Counted from the stretch's first letter, positions 1 to 12,612 are shown. The stretch is DNA of 64,000 nt from Nitrospinaceae bacterium (GCA_029261655.1 JAJDAY010000031.1:86238-150237); one strand, 5' to 3'. Notes: a model not told the origin generated them from the letters alone. A program made the numbers and translations.

Positions 1-440
1 ATAAAAAGCGGGACCGGGACCACGTAAAACCCATCCCAGGACTCCTCCTGACGGCCAAAATAATCAGCCATAAAAGGCACGATGTCTTTCATGACGCCCG
101 GCTGTTTGCCAAACTTGAAATGGTGAATCAACATTTTCAAAGCGGTGTCATAGGGTCCGAGAGACCGGGCCTGATCGAAGAAAAACGAGTTTTTCCGGCA
201 CAAGGCGCATTCAAAGTTCGCCGTCGGAAAATCGTAGGATATGTCTGCGGGGAGGCCACAGCATTGACAATAAGGAGGCTCCACAAAAACAATTTCCTGT
301 TGGCAAAGGCCGCATAAAAAATCCCCGCCCTCCTTCCGACTGCCCTCGCAAAAAAGACAATCCCTGGGGAAAATCAGATCCAGAGCCAAACTGAAAGCCC
401 CCCTCCCCCATTCGGATATTTTTTCGTAAACCTTCATCAT
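1..440 (-). CDS. ComF-family phosphoribosyltransferase, partial (C-terminus outside window)
   Basis: The reverse strand reads open from an ATG at 440 (a second ATG follows at 437) to the window edge, about 146 codons. The product starts MMKVYEKISEWGRG. It contains four cysteine pairs typical of the ComF/GntX zinc region: CLFC near residues 28-31, CGLC near 43-46, CQCC near 60-63 and CALC near 79-82. Next come the GPYD and HHFKFG motifs and, at the edge, VVPVPLF, which matches the start of the conserved VPVP segment before the PRPP-binding site. ComF proteins take part in DNA uptake or phosphoribosyl transfer in some bacteria, but the substrate here is unknown. The catalytic PRPP loop lies beyond position 1. 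The gene is divergent from argD. Confidence 0.85.
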   Translation of the reverse strand, partial: MMKVYEKISEWGRGAFSLALDLIFPRDCLFCEGSRKEGGDFLCGLCQQEIVFVEPPYCQCCGLPADISYDFPTANFECALCRKNSFFFDQARSLGPYDTALKMLIHHFKFGKQPGVMKDIVPFMADYFGRQEESWDGFYVVPVPLF

Positions 441-491
441 TCGTTCTTAACCGGCAAGTATTTGTCTGTCGGGCTGAATTATGGGTCCATT

Positions 492-520
492 TTGAATGTT
501 CATCAATAGAAATTTATGAT
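492..520 (+). promoter_or_regulatory. Candidate sigma70-type promoter of argD
   Basis: A -35-like TTGAAT at 492-497 and a -10 TATGAT at 515-520 are separated by exactly 17 bases. The site lies about 50 bases upstream of the argD start codon. The -10 differs from consensus at one base and the -35 at two. Found by reading only; the start site is unproven. Confidence 0.5.
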
Positions 521-570
521 AAAGTTTCTGGTTCTTAAAAATAAGTCTTTTATCGCGAATTGAACCGTTC

Positions 571-1773
571 ATGAAAAAAAATTCAGATATCTGCAAGTTG
601 ACCGAACAATATGTCGCCTCGACCTACGGGCGCTTTCCCATCGCGCTTGCGCGCGGAAAAGGAACCCAAGTCTGGGACGCGTCGGGAAAGCAATACACTG
701 ATTTTGTCGCCGGGATAGCGGTGGACAATTTGGGCCATTGTCATCCGGCGGTGGTTTCCGCCATCCGCAAACAGGCGGGAGTACTCCTTCACGTGTCCAA
801 CCTTTTTCATATCGAATCGCAATCTCTGCTCGCCAAAGAACTGACAAGCCATTCGTTCGCCGATAAAGTGTTCTTCTGTAACAGCGGCACCGAAGCCAAT
901 GAAGCGGCTATCAAACTTGCCAGGCGGTATTTCTTCGACAAGGGGGAAAAGAAACGGCAGGAGATCATCACCATGAAGAACTCGTTTCATGGGCGAACCC
1001 TGGGGTCCCTATCGGCCACCGGGCAAAAAAAATTTCACGAAGGTTTCGCTCCTTTATTACCCGGTTTCAAATACATCGCCTTCAATGACCTTGCGGCCGT
1101 GAAGAAGGCTCTCTCATCGAAAACCTGCGCGGTTTTGGTCGAACCGATTCAGGGCGAAGGAGGGGTCAACCTTCCAGACAAAACCTACCTCAAAGAACTG
1201 AAAAAATTGTGCGTGAAAAACGGCTCCCTGTTGATTTTCGATGAAGTGCAAACGGCTTTTGGGCGTACGGGAAAACTCTTCGCTTATGAAAATTACGGCG
1301 CGGCACCGGACATCATGACCCTGGCAAAAGCTCTTGGCGCAGGCGTCGCCATCGGAGCGATGGCCGCGACCAGCAAGGTCATCAAATCTTTCATCCCCGG
1401 AACCCATGCCGCGACCTTCGGGGGAAATCCTCTGGCATGCACAGCCGCGCTTTCGGCTTTCCAGGTTTACAACAAACCGGGTTTTCTGGACAAGACAGTC
1501 CAAACGGGCGACTATTTTTTTTCGCGTCTGCAGGAACTGGGGGAACAATTTCCCGTCGTCAAAGAGGTTCGCGGCGTCGGATTGCTTCTGGCAATGGAAC
1601 TAAAACAACCGGCGGGAGTCATCGTGGAAGAGTGCATGCGCGCGGGATACCTCATCAATTGCATCAAACAAACTATCCTGAGATTCATCCCCCCGTTGAT
1701 CGTCACTAAAAAGGAAATCAACGGATTGATCGAGGTTTTATCCCAAAGCTTGAAAAAATTGCCCACCCAATAA
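571..1773 (+). CDS. argD: Acetylornithine aminotransferase
   Basis: A 400-residue class III PLP aminotransferase that makes N-acetylornithine from N-acetylglutamate semialdehyde in cytoplasmic arginine synthesis. Visible motifs: NSGTEANEAA near 104-113 (phosphate-binding loop), SFHGRTLG near 138-145, VEPIQGEGG near 190-198, LIFDEVQ with the PLP-contacting Asp224, and the Schiff-base lysine in LAKALG at Lys253. The length is normal for ArgD. The ATG at 571 is followed by a Lys-rich start. argF lies 18 bases downstream in the same direction, supporting an arginine operon. The related enzyme DapC/ornithine aminotransferase cannot be fully excluded, but the argF neighbour makes ArgD the best call. 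Confidence 0.95.
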   Translation: MKKNSDICKLTEQYVASTYGRFPIALARGKGTQVWDASGKQYTDFVAGIAVDNLGHCHPAVVSAIRKQAGVLLHVSNLFHIESQSLLAKELTSHSFADKVFFCNSGTEANEAAIKLARRYFFDKGEKKRQEIITMKNSFHGRTLGSLSATGQKKFHEGFAPLLPGFKYIAFNDLAAVKKALSSKTCAVLVEPIQGEGGVNLPDKTYLKELKKLCVKNGSLLIFDEVQTAFGRTGKLFAYENYGAAPDIMTLAKALGAGVAIGAMAATSKVIKSFIPGTHAATFGGNPLACTAALSAFQVYNKPGFLDKTVQTGDYFFSRLQELGEQFPVVKEVRGVGLLLAMELKQPAGVIVEECMRAGYLINCIKQTILRFIPPLIVTKKEINGLIEVLSQSLKKLPTQ

Positions 1774-1791
1774 AATTTATCAGGTTCCGTC

Positions 1792-2703
1792 ATGAAAAAA
1801 GATTTTCTTTCCATCAGTGATTTCAGCCGCGAGGAAATATTAGAACTCATGCAAAAATCCGCCGAGCTAAAACAAAAGCGGATAGACCATGTCACCCACC
1901 ATCCACTCAAGGGAAAATCCCTGGGGATGATTTTCAGCAAACACTCCACCCGCACCCGGATCTCTTTTGAAGTCGGCATGTTTGAGTTGGGCGGTCAGGC
2001 TTTATTCCTGACCACCGATCAACTTCAGCTGACCCGCGGCGAATCGGTCGAAGACTCCGCCAAAGTTCTTTCCCGCTATCTGGATGGTGTCGTCATCAGA
2101 ACCTATGACCACGCGGACGTGGTCAACCTTGCACGGCACGCCAGCATTCCCGTCATCAATGGGCTGACAGACCTGAATCACCCCGTGCAAATCATGGCCG
2201 ATTTATTCACCATCCAGGAAAAACTTGGAAAGGTGGAAGGCGTCAAAGTAGCCTATTTAGGCGATGGCAACAACGTCACCTATTCCTGGATGCTGGCCGC
2301 TTCTGTCATGGACATGCATTTAGCGGTCGCCTGCCCCAAAAGCCATCAACCCGAAATGCCGGAAAATATGGGTTCTCTGGGGAAAGTAGAACTATTGGAA
2401 GATCCTATGGAAGCGGTTCAGAATGCGGATGTGATTTACACCGATGTCTGGGTCAGCATGGGGCAGGAAGATGAGTCGGAAGAAAAAATCAAACGCCTGC
2501 AACCTTATCAGATCAATCAAAAACTGGTCGATGCCGCGAATGACGGAGCACTCGTCATGCACTGCCTGCCCGCCCACCGGGGCATGGAGATCAGCTCTGA
2601 GGTGATGGATGGAAAAAATTCCATCGTGTTTGACCAGGCCGAAAATCGCCTGCACGTACAAAAAGCCATTCTAGAAGCCCTGTTAAGCCCACGCAAACAA
2701 TGA
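1792..2703 (+). CDS. argF: Ornithine carbamoyltransferase
   Basis: A 303-residue transcarbamylase that forms citrulline from ornithine and carbamoyl phosphate. The carbamoyl-phosphate motif STRTR is at 52-56, HPVQ at 130-133 and the ornithine-loop HCLP at 257-260, followed by AHRG. The length is that of a standard catalytic monomer, which normally trimerises. It sits 18 bases after argD and is probably cotranscribed with it. Confidence 0.96.
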   Translation: MKKDFLSISDFSREEILELMQKSAELKQKRIDHVTHHPLKGKSLGMIFSKHSTRTRISFEVGMFELGGQALFLTTDQLQLTRGESVEDSAKVLSRYLDGVVIRTYDHADVVNLARHASIPVINGLTDLNHPVQIMADLFTIQEKLGKVEGVKVAYLGDGNNVTYSWMLAASVMDMHLAVACPKSHQPEMPENMGSLGKVELLEDPMEAVQNADVIYTDVWVSMGQEDESEEKIKRLQPYQINQKLVDAANDGALVMHCLPAHRGMEISSEVMDGKNSIVFDQAENRLHVQKAILEALLSPRKQ

Positions 2704-2727
2704 TATGATTTCCACCCGGTTGCTTTT

Positions 2728-5635
<2,908 letters not shown>

Positions 5636-5665
5636 CGGGGCATCCCATGCAGTTCCGTTTACAGG

Positions 5666-6031
5666 TCATGCATCCGCCTTTTCCGAAATGATGCCGCGAA
5701 TATGAAACGCGTTGATATCGTATCCACTGCGTTTTGACAAAGAAGATTGGACCACCGCCTTCAGTGTTTCAAGTTTTTCACGATCGAGCCACGCCAGCAA
5801 ATGTTCAAATATTTTCTCTGGAAAATAAATAGTCAAGTCCAGTTTGGCGCGTTGATAAACGTACTGATATCCCGAACGCATGGGGTTGACTTTTTTAGGC
5901 TGATACTCGACGTGCCCTTCCCGCATGAGCGGAGCCTGTTCCGTCCACTCCCCTCCCAAAGCCATAAGACCCTGACGAATATTGGACAATAATATATTTG
6001 GGTCCTGAAGTTCGTATGTGTAGCTGACCAT
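5666..6031 (-). CDS. Hypothetical protein (121 aa)
   Basis: Small soluble protein without signal peptide or membrane segment, starting MVSYTYELQDPN. It is mixed alpha/beta in appearance with an aromatic middle part (GYQYVYQRAKLDLTIYF). I do not recognise a family. It converges on tgt with 30 bases between them. ATG start at 6031. Confidence 0.65.
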   Translation of the reverse strand: MVSYTYELQDPNILLSNIRQGLMALGGEWTEQAPLMREGHVEYQPKKVNPMRSGYQYVYQRAKLDLTIYFPEKIFEHLLAWLDREKLETLKAVVQSSLSKRSGYDINAFHIRGIISEKADA

Positions 6032-6116
6032 GAATAGACGACCAAAAAAATTTTAGAGAACACTCTATTGGATGGGAATAGCACGCAAAAAGATTTTAAA
6101 GTTATTTTTCAGGAGT

Positions 6117-6950
6117 TCACCCAAGCGGTCTTGCGCATAGGGATAAAAACAGCGGAATTTCTTTCCTGGCCCGGTTCTCTGCTTTAGCCCGCTTGCCCGG
6201 CTGGCTTTCTTTTTTGGAAGTCCACTCCTCCAGGCTCTCCACGCAAAGACCCGCTCCAGACAAAGCGGCAAAATAAGTTTGCAGGGACCGGTGATAGGTC
6301 GTCGTGTGCCCTTTCGAACCTGCCAAAGGGGGGGTGATGATGGGAATAGAAAGATCAGACGAATATAAATCCACACGCCGGTACTCTATTTTTTTCTCTT
6401 CATCCCAGCCCCAATGGGTTTGCCTGGGAATCCGAAAGCATGGGTGCGTGACCACCATAACGAAGCGGCCTTCTGGTTTCAGCCAGCGTGCGACATTTTT
6501 AAAGACAGGCACGATCTCCTCCATATTCTGCAAAGCCAGAAGACAGGCGGCGGCATCAAATTGCGATTCCCCGAATGTGCCGGCTTCTTTGGCATCCGCA
6601 ATGTGGAACCGAATGGCCGGTTTTGAACGTGCGCGCGCCAGTCGAAGTAATTCCTCGGAGGTGTCCAAACCCTCTACCCGCATGCCTTTGGCCAAAAGAT
6701 AACGGGAAAACACGCCCTGGCCACAAGCCAGATCCAGCACCCGGTGGCCTTTTTCCAGCTTCATGAGCCGGGTCGCGCCGGGCATGATGATGTCTTTCTG
6801 GTAGTCGGACCCATGATCCCCCACCAACGCATCGTACCAGCTTGCGGCTTGATCCCAGGCCGTCGATTTCCGGGCCGGAACTTTTTTTATCCCTTTGCCG
6901 GGAGATGGCTTGCGGCGGGTTTGAACTTTTTTACGGATAATTTTTTTCAC
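6117..6950 (-). CDS. Class I SAM-dependent methyltransferase
   Basis: A 277-residue protein. A very basic N-terminal tail (about residues 1-29, rich in Lys and Arg) precedes a Rossmann methyltransferase domain. Motif I is VLDLACGQG at 71-79, and the acidic end of beta 2 is VEGLDTSEE. The later AACLLALQNMEE and GRFVMVVTHPCFR resemble the UbiE/Methyltransf_11 group. The acceptor substrate cannot be told from sequence. The GTG start at 6950 is followed by Lys-Lys. The basic tail could bind nucleic acid, but that is only a guess. Confidence 0.82.
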   Translation of the reverse strand: MKKIIRKKVQTRRKPSPGKGIKKVPARKSTAWDQAASWYDALVGDHGSDYQKDIIMPGATRLMKLEKGHRVLDLACGQGVFSRYLLAKGMRVEGLDTSEELLRLARARSKPAIRFHIADAKEAGTFGESQFDAAACLLALQNMEEIVPVFKNVARWLKPEGRFVMVVTHPCFRIPRQTHWGWDEEKKIEYRRVDLYSSDLSIPIITPPLAGSKGHTTTYHRSLQTYFAALSGAGLCVESLEEWTSKKESQPGKRAKAENRARKEIPLFLSLCARPLG

Positions 6951-7030
6951 GAGAGTGGCATTGAAATAACAAATGTGAGAAATTTTTTATAAAAATTTTC
7001 CCAGCACTGGCGGTTAAATAAAAAATACAT

Positions 7031-7036
7031 TATAAT
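7031..7036 (+). promoter_or_regulatory. Candidate -10 element upstream of the lipoprotein gene
   Basis: A consensus TATAAT lies 72 bases before the ATG at 7109, in a very AT-rich stretch. The -35 position has no good match, so this would be a weak or activated promoter if it is one. Confidence 0.3.
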
Positions 7037-7108
7037 TTAAATAGAGCGGAACCATTTTTGACCAACCTACCGATGGATTCTCAATAATCCTACCACACGA
7101 GGCTTTTC

Positions 7109-7582
7109 ATGAAAAACCCCACCCCGTTGATCCACTTTTCTTTTAAGGCAATCCCGGCTTTTCTTTTGTTGGCATTGTTTTCAGCCTGCGCTCATTACTC
7201 CTTAATGAATACACAGGAAGATCTGAAAACAAATGTCTATCAATTCAACAAACGATTTTCGGGAAAAATGATGGACCTCAGTGCGGGCTACGTTTTAATG
7301 GACCAACGTAAGGATTTCTTGATAAAGTCTAATGAAATTAAAGAAAAAGTCACTTTTTTTGACAATTCACTTCTGGACATTCAATACTTCAATGGCAATC
7401 AACCTGTAAAAAAAACAACCGAAGGCGCTGAAAAAGAGTTCAACAAAGCCGTTGCCACCATGCGCTATCAAATATCGATCCTACCCAGCAACCAGTTGAA
7501 AACCATTACGTTCGATCAAACATGGGTGCTCGATGACGAGTGGTGGCAGGTAGACCCCGATCTGGATGTTTTTTTGAAATAA
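7109..7582 (+). CDS. Predicted outer-membrane lipoprotein (157 aa)
   Basis: The signal peptide ends in the lipobox LFSAC with the lipidated Cys at about residue 27. The mature part is a small domain of about 130 residues, YQFNKRFSGKMM near its start and TWVLDDEWW near its end. I do not recognise a named family. GAGG lies 6 bases before the ATG. The Ala after the Cys gives no inner-membrane retention signal, so Lol-mediated sorting to the outer membrane is likely. Confidence 0.75.
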   Translation: MKNPTPLIHFSFKAIPAFLLLALFSACAHYSLMNTQEDLKTNVYQFNKRFSGKMMDLSAGYVLMDQRKDFLIKSNEIKEKVTFFDNSLLDIQYFNGNQPVKKTTEGAEKEFNKAVATMRYQISILPSNQLKTITFDQTWVLDDEWWQVDPDLDVFLK

Positions 7583-7617
7583 TTTATTTTTCAATATTTT
7601 AAATTTCCCGAAAAATT

Positions 7618-8313
7618 TCAGTCCGGCAATACGATTTCTACCGGAAGGTTGAGAGAAATTGACCCCGCCGTGACTTTGCAATTGCAACCATATAACTCAA
7701 CACCTTGCCGGTGGGCTTTTCTCAACCATTTTCCAAACTCAGGGTCAATAGCGTCGTTCGGAATGATGGACAGGGTATCGGATCTTTGAGAAACGAACAG
7801 CACGGCGGACCGCCCCCCCTCTTTGCGTAGCGCGATCAACTCCTGCAAGTGCTTCACGCCCCGCTTTGTCGGCGCGTCGGGGAATTTCCCCACGGCTCTT
7901 TCCACCAGACTCACAGACTTCACCTCCACATACGCCGGACCGTTATCAAACTCCAGCATAAAGTCAAAGCGGCTCTTCCCGTATTTCACTTCACTGAAAA
8001 AATTTTCATACCCGGACAGAAATGGCAGAGCGCGTTTTTCTAGAGCGTCTTTCACCAGAGCATTGGCAAACACGGGGTAGACAGAAACCCAGATGGTGTC
8101 GTGCCTCACCAGGGCCAGGGTGTAGTCGGTCTTTCGCTTGGGTCCGGGGTTATGAATCAGGCGCACCTTGCGACCCGGAATCATCAATCCCGGAAGTCGA
8201 CCCGGGTCGGGGACATGGGCTGAAACTTCCGTACCATCAATGGAAACCTTGGCGAGATAGCGGTTGGGGCGTTCGAGAAAAATTCCATCCACAATCCGAT
8301 CGCCAAATTTCAT
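7618..8313 (-). CDS. sfsA: DNA/RNA nuclease SfsA
   Basis: A 231-residue SfsA-family protein. The N-terminal OB-like part carries the family motif AHVPDPGRL. The PD-(D/E)xK-like nuclease core carries SRFDFML and AYVEVKSV, followed by FPDAPTKRGVKHL, another SfsA hallmark. E. coli SfsA was first linked to sugar fermentation, and its physiological role is unclear. It lies 33 bases downstream of nuoM on the same strand and may be read from the nuo transcript. Confidence 0.93.
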   Translation of the reverse strand: MKFGDRIVDGIFLERPNRYLAKVSIDGTEVSAHVPDPGRLPGLMIPGRKVRLIHNPGPKRKTDYTLALVRHDTIWVSVYPVFANALVKDALEKRALPFLSGYENFFSEVKYGKSRFDFMLEFDNGPAYVEVKSVSLVERAVGKFPDAPTKRGVKHLQELIALRKEGGRSAVLFVSQRSDTLSIIPNDAIDPEFGKWLRKAHRQGVELYGCNCKVTAGSISLNLPVEIVLPD

Positions 8314-8345
8314 AAAGAAGATGAAGAAATAATATTGTTAAAACC

Positions 8346-9863
8346 TCAATGATGGCCTTCGTCTTCCCCGATGTGGACATTCACGGTTTTTTCCACGGTC
8401 AAGATGGAACTAACCGAAGGAGAAACACGGTCCAGGAAGGGTTTGGGAAACAGGCCGATGAAGACAATCAGCACACAGGCGGGAAGCAATAACGCAAATT
8501 CATTCCGGTCAATATCTTTTAAATCCTTTGGGTCATTGGGGTTGGTTTCCTGCATCGACCCCTGAAACATATACAGCATATAAATGGAGGCAAACACAAT
8601 CGCCAGCCCCGCCATCAACACAAAAATGACGGCTAAATTCGACAGCAGGGGCGAGGTCCAAACCCCCATGAGGATGAGGAATTCACCGACGAACCCGTTC
8701 AGGCCCGGCAGGCCCAGGGCCGCCAGGGTGACCAGCATGAATGTTCCATAAAGAATGGGCATGGATTTTCCCAATCCACGAAAATCTTTCAGATTTCGTG
8801 TTCCCGTTCTTTCTTCAAGTATCCCCACAATCAGGAACAAGGCCGCCGCTATGATGCCGTGATTGACCATTTGAAGGACACTGCCCTCGACCCCGATATT
8901 GTTGAGCGCAAAAATTCCCAGGGTGATGAACCCAAGGTGACTGATGCTGGAATAGGCCACCAACGCCTTCAAGTCTTTTTGGGCGACCGCTATCCAGGCC
9001 CCATAAACGATTCCGATCGCGGCGAAAGTAGCAATGATGTGCCCAAGTTCTGCCACCGCTTCGGGAAACAACGGCAGACAAAATCTCAGAAAACCATAAG
9101 CCCCCGTTTTCGACATCGCCCCCGTTAAAATAATCAGCGTGGGAATCGGACAGGCGACATAGGTATGAGGCAACCAGCTGTGAAACGGAAACACAGGAAC
9201 TTTAATGGCAAAGGCCAGAAAAAAACATAAGAACATCCATAATTGCGAGGCGGGATCAATATGTGTATGCACCAGAGTCTGAATATCAAAGGTCAGGGTT
9301 CCCGTTGCCTTGAAATGAGCTACGGTAATGCCAATGATCGCCACCAGCATCAGCAGGCTTCCCACCAGAGTGAACAACACAAACTTGGTGGTGGCATAAA
9401 TCCGGCGGCCCTCTCCCCAGAGACCGATGAGGAAATACGTGGGAACCAGCATCAACTCCCAAAATGCATAGAAAAGGATCGTATCCAGAGCCACGAACAC
9501 ACCCAGGGTTCCAGCTTCCAGAGCCAGCATCAGGGCAAGAAAATTTCTCAATTCCTTTTTCTGCTTTAAGGAATATAAAATGGCAATTGCGGACAGGAAA
9601 GTCGTGAGCACCAGCAACAGCAGACTGATACCGTCGACGCCCACATGGAACTGGATATTTAACAAAGGAACCCAGGCAACGGCGGATTCAAACTGCATGC
9701 CCGGATTGGATTTGTCGAACGTCAACAAGAGCCCAAGCGACAGCAGAAAACTCAACCCCGCCGCACTTATAGAAACTGCGCGAATGAGTTCACGATTATC
9801 CTTCGCCACAAAAAGAAGGGCAAGGGCCGCAATCAGGGGTATGAATACTATCAGTGTCAACAT
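8346..9863 (-). CDS. nuoM: NADH-quinone oxidoreductase subunit M
   Basis: A 505-residue, multi-helix antiporter-like subunit of the membrane arm. Visible signatures include FYAFWELMLVPTYFLIG with the conserved Glu, FAIKVPVFPFHSWLP with the conserved Lys, and VAYSSISHLGF. The length is normal for NuoM (about 14 helices). It is the last nuo gene of the cluster, 28 bases after nuoL. nuoN, which usually follows, is not here. Confidence 0.97.
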   Translation of the reverse strand: MLTLIVFIPLIAALALLFVAKDNRELIRAVSISAAGLSFLLSLGLLLTFDKSNPGMQFESAVAWVPLLNIQFHVGVDGISLLLLVLTTFLSAIAILYSLKQKKELRNFLALMLALEAGTLGVFVALDTILFYAFWELMLVPTYFLIGLWGEGRRIYATTKFVLFTLVGSLLMLVAIIGITVAHFKATGTLTFDIQTLVHTHIDPASQLWMFLCFFLAFAIKVPVFPFHSWLPHTYVACPIPTLIILTGAMSKTGAYGFLRFCLPLFPEAVAELGHIIATFAAIGIVYGAWIAVAQKDLKALVAYSSISHLGFITLGIFALNNIGVEGSVLQMVNHGIIAAALFLIVGILEERTGTRNLKDFRGLGKSMPILYGTFMLVTLAALGLPGLNGFVGEFLILMGVWTSPLLSNLAVIFVLMAGLAIVFASIYMLYMFQGSMQETNPNDPKDLKDIDRNEFALLLPACVLIVFIGLFPKPFLDRVSPSVSSILTVEKTVNVHIGEDEGHH

Positions 9864-9891
9864 TTCTTCACACGATCACCGTATTTTAATA

Positions 9892-11760
9892 CTAAAGAAA
9901 AACCACAAAAAACAAAATTGTCACCATCCCGACCAACATGCTCAACGCATAAGTTCGGACATTTCCCGACTGCCAGAAACTGATGCCCCGGCTGATTTCA
10001 CGCACTTGCAAACCCACTTCATCGACCACAAAATCGACGCCTTCTTTCTCGACCTTTTGTTCGAAGAAGGCACCGATCGCCCGGACAGGTTTGACAATCA
10101 AAAAGTCATAAATTTCATCAATATAGTATTTATTGAAAAGCAGGTCGTAAACCGGCGCCAGCGCCTGCTTGGCAAATTCCAGTTTGTCCTGACTGGTCAT
10201 GTAAACAACTCCTGCGGTCAGGATTCCACCCAAACCTGCAAGAACCGCAATGGTCTCCAATGTCGCGTCTTCATAATGATGCGCTGTGGCACCGAAAACC
10301 GGCCCCAGAAACTGGTCCACCCAATGCGCTGAAAAACCCATGACCAGGGAGAGAAAAGCAAGAATCAGTAACGGCGCGGCCATGATGAAAGGCGATTCAT
10401 GCGGGTGCGTTTCAGGACTTCGGCTTTTCCCGATAAAAGTATAGAAATAAACCCGGAAAATATAGAACCCCGTCATACCCGCCGCCAGCACAGCCATGCC
10501 CCAGAAAACAAAATTGCCCATTTCGGCGTGCCAGGAACTCATGATGATGGCTTCTTTACTGAAAAAACCACTGGTCAGGGGAACTCCGGCAAGACAGACC
10601 GCTCCCACCAGAAAAGTGATATGCGTCAGCGGCATGGCAAATCTGAGGCCGCCCATCTTACGGATGTCCTGCTCACCGTTCATGCCGTGAATCACACTTC
10701 CCGCGCTCAAAAACAGCAGGGCTTTAAAAAACGCATGGGTCATCAAATGGAACATTCCAAAACTGAAAACGCCGATACCCACCGCTAAAAACATATAGCC
10801 CAGCTGGCTCATGGTGGAATAAGCAATGACCCGTTTGATATCGTATTGCACCATCCCCATCGTGCCCGCGAATATAGCGGTGATAGCTCCGATCCCCGCG
10901 ATAAAATACATGGTGTAGGGAGCCAACTCATACAACACATGACAGCGGGCAACCAGATAAACGCCTGCGGTGACCATGGTCGCGGCGTGGATCAGGGCGC
11001 TGACCGGGGTCGGCCCTTCCATCGCGTCTGGCAACCAGGTGTGCAGAGGGATCTGCGCCGACTTGGCAAATGCCCCCACCAGCAGCAACAGGGTGATCAT
11101 CAGCATGGTGTCGTCGTTGGTTCGAAACTGATCCGGCGCGGCTGAGAACACATCCATGTAGCTGAGTGAATTGAAATTCTGAAAAATCATCAACGCGGCG
11201 ATCACCATCCCGACATCGCCAATGACATTCATGACGAATGCTTTTCGCGCCGCCAGAACCGCGCTGGTCTTTTCCTTCCAGAAACCAATCAACAGGTAAG
11301 ACGCAAGACCAACGAACGCCCACCCAACGATCAGGAAAAAGAAGTCGGCGGCGGCTACCAGCAGTAGCATCGAAAATATGAACAGGTTCAAATAGGCAAA
11401 AAACCGGCTGTATTCGGGATCATCCTTCATGTACTCGAGGGAATAAACATGGATCAGAAACCCCACACCCGTGACGATCAAAAACATGAACACGGAAAGA
11501 GGATCGATCAGAATGGCCAGATCCAGCTTGAAGGACCCGGATGACACCCATTGATACAGGGTTTCCACATGCCCCAGTCGTTTTTCAGGCGCAAGCCCCA
11601 GGAGTTGGCCCAACACCGTGAGGGTCACCAGGAAAGACAGGCCCACCGTCAGGCAACCCGCATAACCGGCTTGTTTTTTGGGAATTTTATCGCCCAATAG
11701 GCTCAGTCCGATGAAACCAAGCAGAGGCAGAATTAATATGAACCAGGCGTAGAAAAACAA
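9892..11760 (-). CDS. nuoL: NADH-quinone oxidoreductase subunit L
   Basis: A 622-residue distal proton-pumping subunit. The antiporter core contains WAFVGLASYLLIGFW, FAKSAQIPLHTWLPDAMEG and RVIAYSTMSQLGYM. The C-terminal part holds the long lateral-helix region (about residues 510-600) that braces NuoM and NuoN. Length is typical. It follows nuoK with 5 bases between. Confidence 0.97.
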   Translation of the reverse strand: MFFYAWFILILPLLGFIGLSLLGDKIPKKQAGYAGCLTVGLSFLVTLTVLGQLLGLAPEKRLGHVETLYQWVSSGSFKLDLAILIDPLSVFMFLIVTGVGFLIHVYSLEYMKDDPEYSRFFAYLNLFIFSMLLLVAAADFFFLIVGWAFVGLASYLLIGFWKEKTSAVLAARKAFVMNVIGDVGMVIAALMIFQNFNSLSYMDVFSAAPDQFRTNDDTMLMITLLLLVGAFAKSAQIPLHTWLPDAMEGPTPVSALIHAATMVTAGVYLVARCHVLYELAPYTMYFIAGIGAITAIFAGTMGMVQYDIKRVIAYSTMSQLGYMFLAVGIGVFSFGMFHLMTHAFFKALLFLSAGSVIHGMNGEQDIRKMGGLRFAMPLTHITFLVGAVCLAGVPLTSGFFSKEAIIMSSWHAEMGNFVFWGMAVLAAGMTGFYIFRVYFYTFIGKSRSPETHPHESPFIMAAPLLILAFLSLVMGFSAHWVDQFLGPVFGATAHHYEDATLETIAVLAGLGGILTAGVVYMTSQDKLEFAKQALAPVYDLLFNKYYIDEIYDFLIVKPVRAIGAFFEQKVEKEGVDFVVDEVGLQVREISRGISFWQSGNVRTYALSMLVGMVTILFFVVFL

Positions 11761-11765
11761 TGGAT

Positions 11766-12065
11766 CTATCCCTTCAGTACATTAATGTGATCGACGTTGA
11801 GTTCGTGGCGGGTCCGAAAAATAGTGAGAATAATCGCCAAACCCACTACTACCTCCGCCGCGGCAACGGTCATGATAATGAGGGCGAATATCTGCCCATC
11901 CAGAGTTTTCAAAAAACTGGAATAGCCGACCAACAAAAAATTCACGGAGTTTAACATGAGCTCCACCGACATTAACATGATGAGGGGATTTTTACGGATG
12001 AGAAACCCAGCCGTCCCGATGCAGAAAATAGTCGCGCTGATGATGAGAACAAATTGGTGTCCCAT
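11766..12065 (-). CDS. nuoK: NADH-quinone oxidoreductase subunit K
   Basis: A 99-residue, three-helix subunit. The ATG at 12065 (MGHQFVLIIS) is preferred over an upstream in-frame start because it gives the usual NuoK length and leaves 2 bases to nuoJ. Visible: NPLIMLMSVELMLNSVNFL with the conserved membrane Glu, and the second Glu in AAAEVVVGLAI. Both belong to the proton path. Confidence 0.96.
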   Translation of the reverse strand: MGHQFVLIISATIFCIGTAGFLIRKNPLIMLMSVELMLNSVNFLLVGYSSFLKTLDGQIFALIIMTVAAAEVVVGLAIILTIFRTRHELNVDHINVLKG

Positions 12066-12067
12066 GA

Positions 12068-12604
12068 TTATTTTAAACGCCTCCGGGCGGGTAAATATGA
12101 AAATTTTGCCAGACAAATGATTCCGATCGTGGCGATGAGAAGTAAAATGGACGCCAGTTCAAACGGTACCAGATGGCGCGAGAACAACTCGATGCCCACA
12201 GCCTTGGCGCTACCGATGGCGTTTACCACATCGGGCGCCATGTCTCCTGTTATGGGATGGGTTGGCTTCACCGCCGCCGCCAGTAATAACTCGCAGAATA
12301 AAAGAATCACGAATGTGAACGCGCTGGATCTTTGCACGGAAGGTTCCGAAATTTCTTTCTTGCCGCCCAGCAACGCGATGATGAACAAAAATAAAATCAT
12401 CACGGCCCCGGCGTAAACGATGATCTGCACGGCGGCAATGAACTCCGCATTGAATAAAAGGAAAAGCAGGGCCAGACAAATCATGTTGCCGATCAGATAC
12501 AAGGCGCAATAAATGGGAGACGCGCACAGGATGACGCCAAAAGCGGCCAGCACCGCCGTGATCCCCAAAACAAATACGACTACCTCGTAGGTGATTTCAA
12601 ACAC
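12068..12604 (-). CDS. nuoJ: NADH-quinone oxidoreductase subunit J
   Basis: A 178-residue membrane subunit with about five helices. The family signature IIVYAGAVMILFLFIIAL is visible near residues 60-77. It contributes the hinge helix of the membrane arm. It sits between nuoI and nuoK in the canonical order. Confidence 0.95.
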   Translation of the reverse strand: MFEITYEVVVFVLGITAVLAAFGVILCASPIYCALYLIGNMICLALLFLLFNAEFIAAVQIIVYAGAVMILFLFIIALLGGKKEISEPSVQRSSAFTFVILLFCELLLAAAVKPTHPITGDMAPDVVNAIGSAKAVGIELFSRHLVPFELASILLLIATIGIICLAKFSYLPARRRLK

Positions 12605-12612
12605 TGCAACCT

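Noticed and set aside
9580..10332. 250-codon plus-strand reading frame across the nuoL-nuoM junction
   Set aside because: Antisense to two well-conserved complex I genes; no domain recognised.
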